Shown piece by piece: positions 55,548 to 63,038 of a DNA stretch of 64,000 nt. The notes under the pieces are model-generated. The model saw only the letters and a program-made list of their open reading frames with translations, did no database searches and was not told where the DNA came from. The position numbers and the translations under genes are program-made. Position 1 is the stretch's first letter; every line of letters begins with the position of its first letter. Origin of the DNA: SCN-70-22 sp046327755 (GTDB lineage: Bacteria; Gemmatimonadota; Gemmatimonadetes; Gemmatimonadales; Gemmatimonadaceae); contig JAXLXW010000018.1 of NCBI GenBank assembly GCA_046327755.1, positions 1-64,000 on the forward strand, in the 5' to 3' direction.

Positions 55548-55691
55548 TCACGCACTCGGTCGCCGTGCCCCCGGCCACGCGTCGACTCCAACGCTCCGGA
55601 ACAGCCCGTCACCCACGCGAGCGCGCTGAGGCAGGCAACGCCCCTTGGCGATCCACGAGTAGCTGACGGTGAGCTGGCGGGTACGGGACAT
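55548..55691 (-). CDS. Small ORF with SymE-like start (tentative)
   Basis: 47 residues from the ATG at 55691: it begins RTRQLTVSYSWIAKGRCLPQ, recalling the RxLTVSY segment of SymE-type toxins, but the following KWLxxAGF-like motif is at best degenerate (GLFRSVGVDAWPG). A strong hairpin follows the stop, as for a real transcript. It might be a decayed SymE gene or a chance ORF. Confidence 0.3.
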   Translation of the reverse strand: MSRTRQLTVSYSWIAKGRCLPQRARVGDGLFRSVGVDAWPGARRPSA

Positions 55692-55904
55692 CGAGACGCC
55701 TGCGGTTGAGTGTTCGCGGATGCCGCGCGCCATGTCGCGCGAATCCGACGGTGTACCGGGGGAGACCCTCCCGTCGGCGAATGCGTCACACCACCGCACG
55801 TCGCGACAATTCCCGCCGGACTGGGCACGTCCCCCCTTGGATCACGCCCCGAGTCCGTGCACTATTCCCCGCCCCGCTGACCTCACGAGCGACGCCGATC
55901 CCGC

Positions 55905-56564
55905 ATGAGCGACTGGTCTCCCGAATCCCACGACGACTCGCCCGACGAACCCGGCGAGCACGACCACGAAGGCAACGCCCCGTTCGGTGAGGGCGCGCCG
56001 AGCGTCGCGCGGGTGATGACGCTCGCCCCCGTGGCGTTGCGCCTGGTGGCGACGCCACACCCCCGCACCCCTCCGGGGCACACCGTCTTCCGGGCGATGG
56101 CCGCGATGGAGGGCGACGTGTCCGACGAGTCGCCGGTCCTCGCGCAGGGCTCGCTCCCCACCGCGACCTTCGACGCCGTCTCGACCGTGGGGCTGTTCGA
56201 CGAACCCGCCCCCATCCTCCTCACCGCGCAGGAACACGACGGAGGAATTCGCGGCGTCCTCGCCGCCGTGGTCCCGCAGCGACTCGTGGAGAAGCTGGAG
56301 CGCACCGCGCGCGCGGCGGAGGAGCCGTGGCTCGCCAGCGTCGACGAGGAACCCGAGACGCCATCGTTCGAGTCCGGCTCGGATGAGGACGAGGGAGTCC
56401 CGCACGTCCCCTTCGCCCTCGGCGTCATTCTCCGCTTCCCGGAGGATCGCAAGCACCCCGACTCCCTCGACGAGGAAGCGATGGACCTGCTCGCGACGCT
56501 CCTCTCCGGCCAGGCGATGGACGCCGACAAGAAGCGCGTCGAGAATCTGCTCAAGTCGCTCTAA
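55905..56564 (+). CDS. Hypothetical acidic protein
   Basis: 219 residues, acidic, without signal peptide or membrane helix. N-terminus is disordered and acidic (SDWSPESHDDSPDEPGEHDHEG). The middle has a beta-rich pattern (SLPTATFDAVSTVGLFDEPAPILL, GIRGVLAAVVPQRLVEKLE), and the end is helical (LDEEAMDLLATLLSGQAMDADKKRVENLLKSL). Codon use looks coding throughout. No family is recognised. It is convergent with the sulfur operon. Confidence 0.55.
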   Translation: MSDWSPESHDDSPDEPGEHDHEGNAPFGEGAPSVARVMTLAPVALRLVATPHPRTPPGHTVFRAMAAMEGDVSDESPVLAQGSLPTATFDAVSTVGLFDEPAPILLTAQEHDGGIRGVLAAVVPQRLVEKLERTARAAEEPWLASVDEEPETPSFESGSDEDEGVPHVPFALGVILRFPEDRKHPDSLDEEAMDLLATLLSGQAMDADKKRVENLLKSL

Positions 56565-56654
56565 CGCTTGGCAGCGGCGACGCTGATGGGAGACAGGGCG
56601 CCTCGCTCCACTCGCGGGCTGTAGGAAATCGGGAAGGACGAGGGCTGACGACGC

Positions 56655-57344
56655 TCAGCGCGCGCCGCGCAGGATGGCGCGCACGTCGTCCAGCGAGATC
56701 GCCCCTTCCACGCGCCGTCCCGCCACGAAGAAGGTGGGGGCGATGCGGACGCCGAGCTGCCGCGCCAGGTCGCGCATCGCCTCGACGGTGTCGCGCGTGC
56801 TCGGCGCGCCGAGGCAGGCGAGCGCGCGCGGCTCGTCCATCCCGAGTTCGCGCGCGTATTTGGCGAACGTCGCGAGCGGACTGCCGAAATGTGTCCACTC
56901 GCGTTGCCGCGCGAACAGGAGGTCGTGCATCGCCCACGCCTTCCCAAACTGTCCGGCGCAGATGGTCGCCGCGGCAGCCTCCCGCGCGTGCGGGGTGGAC
57001 GCGGTGGCGATGGGAACCAGACGCCACCGCACCAGACCACTGGCAATGGACTCACGGTCGATCGTGGGAAGAACGTCGCGCGCGAAGTCCCCGCAGTAGT
57101 GACAGCCGAAGTCGGTGAACTCGACCACCAGCGTCGGTGCATCCGGGCGTCCACGCGTGTAGCCCAGCGCTTCCGTCCCACGCGCCCGTTCGCGAGCGTC
57201 GGAAGTGTGTCGAGCGGCCGCGCGAGCACCCACGGACGCCGTCGCGTACGATGATGCGCGCGGAACGGAGGGGACCGGCGACGCATGCGTGCCAGTGCAC
57301 CCTCCGAGCACTCCGGTCATCAAGATGAGAGCGGCGACGCGCAC
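56655..57344 (-). CDS. DsbA/thioredoxin-fold lipoprotein
   Basis: 229 residues from a GTG at 57344. Lipobox VLGGC (Cys16) after a short hydrophobic signal. The thioredoxin-like domain starts LGYTRGRPDAPTLVVEFTDFGCHYCGDF: the redox pair Cys-His-Tyr-Cys, then the helical insertion and the cis-Pro segment RIAPTFFVAG. It belongs to the DsbA/Thioredoxin_4 group. The gene starts 16 bases after the YeeE-rhodanese gene, so a role on thiols or persulfides made by the sulfur operon, at the outer face of the membrane, is inferred. Generic disulfide formation is the alternative. Confidence 0.85.
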   Translation of the reverse strand: MRVAALILMTGVLGGCTGTHASPVPSVPRASSYATASVGARAAARHTSDARERARGTEALGYTRGRPDAPTLVVEFTDFGCHYCGDFARDVLPTIDRESIASGLVRWRLVPIATASTPHAREAAAATICAGQFGKAWAMHDLLFARQREWTHFGSPLATFAKYARELGMDEPRALACLGAPSTRDTVEAMRDLARQLGVRIAPTFFVAGRRVEGAISLDDVRAILRGAR

Positions 57345-57360
57345 GAGTGATCGCGGCCGC

Positions 57361-58545
57361 TCAGCAGCCGCCTCCCTTCTTCTTCTTTCCGCCCCCGCCG
57401 CCACCCGCCGCCGGGGGCGGCGGCGCGGCACTGCTCGCCTTGACCGTCGCCCCAGAGAAGTACGCGGAGAGCTGGTGCTGTCGCTCGACCAGGTCACGTT
57501 CGGCGATCGTAGCCGGCACCGTGGCGACCGGCGTCACCACGTCGCGCTCCCACCCGGCCCGCCCGCCACGCACGTAGCGGTACTCGAGCTCCTTCGGCCA
57601 GTCGCCCGGGACCGACGTGCGGCTCCCGGTGGCGTCGTAGATCACGACGGTCGTGCGTCCGGGAACGGCATCCGCCAACGACGCAACGGCGGTGCTGTCC
57701 GCGGCCACCACGAAGGCGCCTGGAATCGGCTTTTCCGCCGCGGCGCCGCGCAGGTCGAGCACGACGAGCAGCGGGTCACGTTCGACGATTCGCGTCGCCA
57801 GCGCCAGCGCGTCGATCGGGCGCGCCGGGATTGCAACTGACGGCTCCGGGGCGCGGCGCGCCGCCGTCCCCACCATCACGAAGAGCGCCAGCGCCGCGGT
57901 GAGCGCGAACTTGTACGGCGGTCGCGTGGCCGGCGTGAGCGCCAGCGTGCCGCGGCGTTCGGCGAAGATCCGCTCGACCTTCTCCGCCCCGACGAACGCC
58001 GTCCCGGCCATCGCGACCACGCCCAGCACGACGATCCACGGCGAGACGCCGAAGAGCGTGGGAAGTGTCGACACGCCGTACGACCCCGCGCTGTAGAGTG
58101 CCGAGAGTCCCGGAAACCAGTCGACCGTCACTCCGAAGAGCCAGGTCCCGACGAAGATCCCGAGCACCGTCACCACCGCATCCACTCGTCCCGACGCGGC
58201 TGACACCAGCGACGTCCCCGGGCAGAGTCCGCTCATGATGAAGCCGAGCCCGAGCAGGAAGCCGCCGACCAGCTCCGCCCACAGGAAGGTGGGGTTGATC
58301 CAGATCGCCGCGAGGTCCACGATCCCGAGCCCGGCGAGCGTGTACACTCCCGTCATCGCGACGAGGATCGCCGTGAACATGACCTTGAACACGGTCATGT
58401 CGTTGAGGTAGAACTGTGCCGCGAGCTTGCGAGCGTTGCCGAAACCGCCGCGCTCGAGCGCGAAGCCGAACGCGCCGCCAATCGCGATGGCCGTCAGCAG
58501 CCGCGCGTCGTCGCTGGCAAAGTTCAGCGGAAAGATGGCCGTCAT
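57361..58545 (-). CDS. YeeE/YedE second half fused to a degenerate rhodanese with a Lys/Gly/Cys tail
   Basis: 394 residues; ATGA overlap with the upstream YeeE half. Residues 1-255 have about seven transmembrane helices, including the conserved Cys segment MSGLCPGTSLVSAASG. Residues about 260-350 look like a rhodanese fold (LLVVLDLRGAAAEKPIPGAFVV, TTVVIYDATGSR), but the catalytic Cys of the CxxGxR loop is an Asp (DATGSR). The chain ends in a flexible Ala/Pro/Gly segment and GGGGGGKKKKGGGC, with a Cys as last residue. YeeE/YedE proteins import thiosulfate. The tail Cys might carry a persulfide in place of the lost rhodanese Cys. Cytosolic location of the tail is probable. Confidence 0.85.
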   Translation of the reverse strand: MTAIFPLNFASDDARLLTAIAIGGAFGFALERGGFGNARKLAAQFYLNDMTVFKVMFTAILVAMTGVYTLAGLGIVDLAAIWINPTFLWAELVGGFLLGLGFIMSGLCPGTSLVSAASGRVDAVVTVLGIFVGTWLFGVTVDWFPGLSALYSAGSYGVSTLPTLFGVSPWIVVLGVVAMAGTAFVGAEKVERIFAERRGTLALTPATRPPYKFALTAALALFVMVGTAARRAPEPSVAIPARPIDALALATRIVERDPLLVVLDLRGAAAEKPIPGAFVVAADSTAVASLADAVPGRTTVVIYDATGSRTSVPGDWPKELEYRYVRGGRAGWERDVVTPVATVPATIAERDLVERQHQLSAYFSGATVKASSAAPPPPAAGGGGGGKKKKGGGC

Positions 58546-59078
58546 GTCCACTGCCTCCGCATGAAGCGGGCGCCGAGGTAGCCCCCCGCAAAGACCATCA
58601 GCATGAAGACCCAGCTCCCGGTCGCGAGGAGCGCCCCGCCGCTCAGCGCCTGCCCCGACGTGCATCCGCGGGCGAGGGCGGCGGCGAACCCCATCACGAT
58701 CCCGCCGGCCAGGGCCCAGAACAGGCGTCCCTGCACGGAAATGTTAGGTCCCTTCTCCACCGTCACCTTGAATCGCCCCGCGCTCACGGCGGCCAGGAAG
58801 CCGGCCAGCATCACCGCCACCACTTCCACCATGAGCCAGTCCCGCAGCGGGTTTGCCCCGCCCGAGACGTAATGCCCCAGGAAAGAGTTCTGCTCGGTCC
58901 AGGCGGGGGCGATGCCGTGACTCCAGAGGGCGATGAGGCGCTTGGGGAAGGCGCTCGCCCCCAGCCCCTGCCCGGCCAGCAGGAAGGCAGCGAGGAGCGC
59001 GACCCCCAGCAGCACCCCGGCCTTGTACGGGTTCCAGTAGTCTTTCGCCTCGATCGGCGCGTGTGTCACATCGTGCAT
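58542..59078 (-). CDS. YeeE/YedE family protein, first half (thiosulfate/sulfur transport)
   Basis: 178 residues from the ATG at 59078, with AGGAG seven bases upstream. About four transmembrane helices, with the family motif ALARGCTSGQALSGGALL, whose Cys passes thiosulfate through the pore in TsuA/YeeE. Full-length YeeE proteins contain two such halves in one chain; here they are separate, coupled genes. Placed between NrfD and the second half. Confidence 0.88.
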   Translation of the reverse strand: MHDVTHAPIEAKDYWNPYKAGVLLGVALLAAFLLAGQGLGASAFPKRLIALWSHGIAPAWTEQNSFLGHYVSGGANPLRDWLMVEVVAVMLAGFLAAVSAGRFKVTVEKGPNISVQGRLFWALAGGIVMGFAAALARGCTSGQALSGGALLATGSWVFMLMVFAGGYLGARFMRRQWT

Positions 59079-59096
59079 GGTCATCTCCTCGCGTGC

Positions 59097-60059
59097 CTAA
59101 CGCATCGCGGTCTGCATGAGGACCGACGACTCCTGTCCCGCGTACACCACGATCCAGCGCAGGGCGAAGCCGCCCAGTAGGACCAGTACCGCGGGGATCC
59201 GCCCCGGGACGAGCCCGTGCCGCGCCTCGATCCACTCCGCTACCATCGGCGTGACCAACCCCATCGCCACCACCAGCGTCCAGAACGCCGCGCCGTACGC
59301 TCCGCCAAACAACAGCGCGGCCGCCGCGCGCGACGAGGCGCTCCCGGTGCCCAGCGCCACCAGCCAGAGCCCCAGCAGCATCGCCTCGACAAGCATGACC
59401 CCCATGTCGAGCCGGCCGATGGCGAGCCGCTCGTCGTCGCTCACGCGATACAACAGGACGAACGCCGCGGCGCTCGACACCCCGGAGGCGAGGAAGAGCG
59501 GTCCCAGGATCGCCGAGTTCCACAGCGGACGCGCCGCCATGGTCCCCAGCAGGACGCCGGTGTACACGCCTAACGCCGCACCGAACCCCAGGCTCGCCCA
59601 CGAGAGGGCGCCGGCCCGCGCCGTCGCCCACCCCCCGGCACGCTCCATGAGGGCACGACCGAAGGGGAGTCGCTCGAGGATCGCGGCACGCGTCTCGTCC
59701 GGCGTGGTCACCCACGCCATCAGCAGCGACACCGGGTACACCGCCAGCAGGATCCACGAGCCCCACGACATCGGCGACGTGGGTTGCCACGTGAGGTAGA
59801 AGCGCCACGCATTCCACCGGTTCTCCAGGTCGAGCCAGAGGAAGAGCATCCCCACCGTCAGGAGCAATGGCGCGGTCCACGGGAGCAACGCCAGGGCGCG
59901 CGACACCGGACGCCCCCGCAGTAGGTACCACCCGCCGGTGAGGATCATCAGCCCCGCCACCAGCCCGCCGAGGAAGAGGTAGATCGGCACCTCGGCATGC
60001 CACACGTGCACCGCCGGGTCCACCAGCGGGTTAGCGCGCGTCGTCGTGATCTCGTGCAT
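59097..60059 (-). CDS. NrfD/PsrC-type quinone-interacting membrane subunit
   Basis: 320 residues, eight to nine transmembrane helices. Starts VHVWHAEVPIYLFLGGLVAGLM, the typical NrfD/PsrC start; WLDLENRWNAWRFYLTWQPTSPMSWGSW matches the quinone-site region. It ends just before the YeeE genes (stop in the hexamer GTTAGG). With the FeS and molybdopterin subunits it makes a three-subunit CISM complex. It exchanges electrons with menaquinone or ubiquinone. Confidence 0.9.
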   Translation of the reverse strand: MHEITTTRANPLVDPAVHVWHAEVPIYLFLGGLVAGLMILTGGWYLLRGRPVSRALALLPWTAPLLLTVGMLFLWLDLENRWNAWRFYLTWQPTSPMSWGSWILLAVYPVSLLMAWVTTPDETRAAILERLPFGRALMERAGGWATARAGALSWASLGFGAALGVYTGVLLGTMAARPLWNSAILGPLFLASGVSSAAAFVLLYRVSDDERLAIGRLDMGVMLVEAMLLGLWLVALGTGSASSRAAAALLFGGAYGAAFWTLVVAMGLVTPMVAEWIEARHGLVPGRIPAVLVLLGGFALRWIVVYAGQESSVLMQTAMR

Positions 60060-60066
60060 CGTCGCC

Positions 60067-60615
60067 TCAGCGCAGGTAGAAGTGCTTGGGACGCGTTCCA
60101 GCGTCGGGGAGCAGCGTGTAGTGCTCGCGTGTGGCGAGCACGCGGCTCAGCGCGCTGCCCGGATCATTGAGGTCGCCGAAGTAGATGCTCCCCGTCGGGC
60201 ACACCTCCTGGCACGCCGTGGTCGGCGTCCCGTGCTCGGTACGATGCAGGCAGAACGTGCACTTGTTCACCGTGTCGGTGCGCGGGTCGACGAAGCGCGC
60301 GCCATACGGGCATGCGGCGATGCACGCCTTGCACCCGGTGCACTTGTCGGCATCGATCTGCACCGTACCGCCGGGGCCGTAGTACGAGGCGCCGGTGGGG
60401 CACACTGCCACGCAGGGAGCGTCCTCACAGTGATTGCAGCGCTCCGACCGGATCGTCATCGCGAGCTCCGGGTACGTCCCGCTCACTTCGGTGAAGATCC
60501 AGTTGCGCGCAAACCCCTCGGGGATGTCATTCTCGGTCTTGCACGCGATCACGCACGCGTTGCAGCCGACGCACGTCCGCGTGTCCACCGCCATGCCGTA
60601 GCTGATCGCCGTCAT
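60067..60615 (-). CDS. Four-cluster ferredoxin subunit (PsrB/NrfC/TtrB type)
   Basis: 182 residues with 16 Cys in four 4Fe-4S motifs: CVGCNACVIAC, CNHCEDAPCVAVCP, CTGCKACIAACP, and CTFCLHR with CQEVCP. It lacks a signal peptide and would be exported with the Tat-bearing partner. The start overlaps the molybdopterin subunit stop by 4 bases (ATGA). Electron wire between the Mo active site and the NrfD subunit. Confidence 0.93.
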   Translation of the reverse strand: MTAISYGMAVDTRTCVGCNACVIACKTENDIPEGFARNWIFTEVSGTYPELAMTIRSERCNHCEDAPCVAVCPTGASYYGPGGTVQIDADKCTGCKACIAACPYGARFVDPRTDTVNKCTFCLHRTEHGTPTTACQEVCPTGSIYFGDLNDPGSALSRVLATREHYTLLPDAGTRPKHFYLR

Positions 60616-62858
60616 GAGGCCACCCCCTTCGCCTCGGCGTCCACGTCGCTCGCGCGCACGAACGTCACGAAGTTCACGTTCATCCCGGTCCCCCCCATGA
60701 TCGGGTCGACCGCGTAGCGCGTGATCAGCTCCGTATCATCGATCCCGCGCCCCTGCGCGAACCGCAACCCCTTGGCCTTGTGCCCGTAGCCGTGCACCAT
60801 GTACACAGCGTCGGGATGAATGCGCTCGGTCACCTTCACCGGGGCGGAGTAGGTGGAGCGCACCCCGTCCTGGTTCTTGAGGTAGATGCGCTCGCCGTCC
60901 TGCAATCGCCATTTGGCCGCCACCGCCGCATTCACCCACACGGCATTCTCCGAGAAAACCTCGGACAGCAGGCGGTTGTTCGCGGTGCGCCCAAACGTGT
61001 GCGACGGCGCGCGGCCAGTGAGCAATCGATAGTAACCCGCCGGCGGATCTTCGATCTCGCCGTCGTGGAACGTCGGCATCGGGTCGAAGCCCAACCCCGC
61101 CAGCTGCGCCGAGTAGAGTTCGATCTTCCCCGAATCGGTGCCGAACTCGGGCGCCGCGCCCTCCTCGAAGTAGATCGGCTGCGCCCCGCCCTGCAGCGCG
61201 CCGTCCTTCCGGAGCCGCTCCCAGTCGAGCCCCGTCGCCTTCACGCGGGCCTCGACATACTGCTGCGCGCTCTCCCACGGGAAGTACGTCGCCAGTCCGA
61301 GCTTCTTCCCCAGCTCCTTGGCAATCCACGAACCCGGCTTCGACTCGTAGAGCGGCTCGACCGCCGCCTGCCGCATCGAGACGAACGGTGTCCGATAGAG
61401 CGGCGTGTTGAGGTCGTCCCACCGCTCCAGGTACGTGGCTTCCGGCAGCACCACGTCCGACCATCCCACGATCTCCATCGGGAGCACATCGACGGTCACG
61501 AGGAGCTCGAGCTCCTGGATCGCCTTGTACGTCGCGCGCGGGTCGGGGAGCGTCGTCGGGAGGTTGGAGCCGTACACCATCCACCCGCGAATCCCGGGCG
61601 CCTTGCCGTCGCGTGTGTAGGACGCGTCCCGGATCCCCTGCGCCAGCTCGTGGCCTAACGGGTATTGCCCCGGCAGGTCGCGATCGCGGATCTCGGCCGT
61701 GACCGCCGGATACGCCGGCTTGCCGGGATAGGGCATCAGCTCCATCTGCACCGAGCTGTACAACCCGCCGCGACGCCCCCACGACCCCAGCAGCGCATTC
61801 AGCATCGCGATCGCGCGCGAGCGCTGCGTGTCGTTGCCGTACCAGGTGACGTGGCGCCCGGGATGAATGATCGACGCGGGCCGCGCCCCTGCGATGATGT
61901 GCGCCGTCTTCCGGATGAGCGCCGGATCAAGTCCGGTGCGCGGATGCGCCCACTCGGGGGAGAACGGGGCCACATGCGCCTTGAGCTGCTCGAAACCCAT
62001 CGCGTGCGCCGCGAGGTACTCGTGATCGTACAGCCCTTCGCCAACGATGACGTGCATCCACGCCAGCAGGAGCGCCAGGTCGGTCCCGGGCTTGATCGGG
62101 AGCCAGTGGCGCGCCTTGCCGGCCGCCGTCGAGAACCGCGGATCGACGACAATCAGGTCGGCGCCGTTGCGCAGTCCCGACGAGAAGTCCTGCACCTGCG
62201 TGTTGTGCATGTTCTCGCCGAGATGGCTCCCGATGAGCACGATGCACCGGGCGTTCGCCATGTCGGTGATCTCGGGCGATCCGGCGCCGGCGCCAAAGGT
62301 CAGCTCGAAGCCGGCGTCGCGCGGCCCCCGACACTGCGCATAGGACGGATGCGTGATGTTCGGCGACCCGTAGGCCTTGAACAGATGTTCGAACCAGCTC
62401 CCGCCGTAGCCGTGCGAGTACAGGGCGAGCGCCTCGGCGCCGTACCGCGCCTTGACCTGCTCCATCCCCTCGGCGACGCGATTGAGGGCGGCGTCCCACG
62501 AGACCTCCTCGAAGACCTGCCCCCCGCGCTTCCCGCGTCGGATCATCGGGCGCTGCAGGCGATCAGGATCGTACAGGAGCCCCGTCCCGCCGGCCCCGCG
62601 CGGGCAGAGCCGCCCGCCCGACAGCGGATCGTTGGGGTTTCCCTGGATCTTCGTGACCCGGCCATCCTTCACGTGGGCGAGGATCCCGCACTTCCAGAAG
62701 CACAGCTCGCAGAAGGAGGGGACGACTCGGTCGCCGTCGGTGCCGGGATCGGCCACCGGGTGCGCGTACGCCTGCAGTTGCCGCGATCGTACCGAACCGA
62801 GGACCGCGGCGGCGGCGACGCCCGCGGAACCGAACCGGATGAAGTCTCGTCGTTGCAT
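60612..62858 (-). CDS. Molybdopterin oxidoreductase, PsrA/PhsA-like catalytic subunit
   Basis: 748 residues from the ATG at 62858. Tat signal RRDFIRFG. FeS cluster FS0: Cys50, 53, 57 and 85 (CELCFWKCG, LCPRG). Cys176 in SYAQCRGPRD is placed as the Mo ligand, as in polysulfide, thiosulfate and tetrathionate reductases (Ser in DMSO reductase). The C-terminal molydop-binding domain is at about 620-735 (LLTGRAPSHTFGRTANN, VYMVHGYGHKAKG). With Tat export it faces the periplasm. Thiosulfate or polysulfide reduction is favoured by the YeeE neighbours; tetrathionate or arsenic compounds are alternatives. Confidence 0.88.
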   Translation of the reverse strand: MQRRDFIRFGSAGVAAAAVLGSVRSRQLQAYAHPVADPGTDGDRVVPSFCELCFWKCGILAHVKDGRVTKIQGNPNDPLSGGRLCPRGAGGTGLLYDPDRLQRPMIRRGKRGGQVFEEVSWDAALNRVAEGMEQVKARYGAEALALYSHGYGGSWFEHLFKAYGSPNITHPSYAQCRGPRDAGFELTFGAGAGSPEITDMANARCIVLIGSHLGENMHNTQVQDFSSGLRNGADLIVVDPRFSTAAGKARHWLPIKPGTDLALLLAWMHVIVGEGLYDHEYLAAHAMGFEQLKAHVAPFSPEWAHPRTGLDPALIRKTAHIIAGARPASIIHPGRHVTWYGNDTQRSRAIAMLNALLGSWGRRGGLYSSVQMELMPYPGKPAYPAVTAEIRDRDLPGQYPLGHELAQGIRDASYTRDGKAPGIRGWMVYGSNLPTTLPDPRATYKAIQELELLVTVDVLPMEIVGWSDVVLPEATYLERWDDLNTPLYRTPFVSMRQAAVEPLYESKPGSWIAKELGKKLGLATYFPWESAQQYVEARVKATGLDWERLRKDGALQGGAQPIYFEEGAAPEFGTDSGKIELYSAQLAGLGFDPMPTFHDGEIEDPPAGYYRLLTGRAPSHTFGRTANNRLLSEVFSENAVWVNAAVAAKWRLQDGERIYLKNQDGVRSTYSAPVKVTERIHPDAVYMVHGYGHKAKGLRFAQGRGIDDTELITRYAVDPIMGGTGMNVNFVTFVRASDVDAEAKGVAS

Positions 62859-62889
62859 GGAACGTCCGAAGACTCGAGAGTCGATGGGC

Positions 62890-62923
62890 GAATATCTCGC
62901 TATATGACTACACAGCGATATTC
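62890..62923. promoter_or_regulatory. Dyad in the promoter of the molybdopterin operon
   Basis: GAATATC-t-CGCT (62890-62901) pairs with AGCG-ATATTC (62914-62923). It lies 32-65 bases upstream of the start in a local AT-rich patch, where -10-like CATATA sequences are also found. It contains CGCTATAT and CGATAT, half-sites resembling those of the dyad at 22668. Confidence 0.45.
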
Positions 62924-63011
62924 TTGACTCGAATCTCGGCATCGACGCCGCCCCCCGTTGTCAGGGAGACGCCCTCACCGCCGTGCGTCTTCCGCGAAGC
63001 CGGAAACGGGA

Positions 63012-63035
63012 CGGGCGATGCTTGCGCATCGCCCG
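63012..63035 (-). terminator. Terminator of the multiheme cytochrome gene
   Basis: A perfect 10-bp stem (CGGGCGATGC at 63012-63021 with 63026-63035), loop TTGC, directly after the cytochrome stop on the minus strand. Confidence 0.75.
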
Positions 63036-63038
63036 CCG

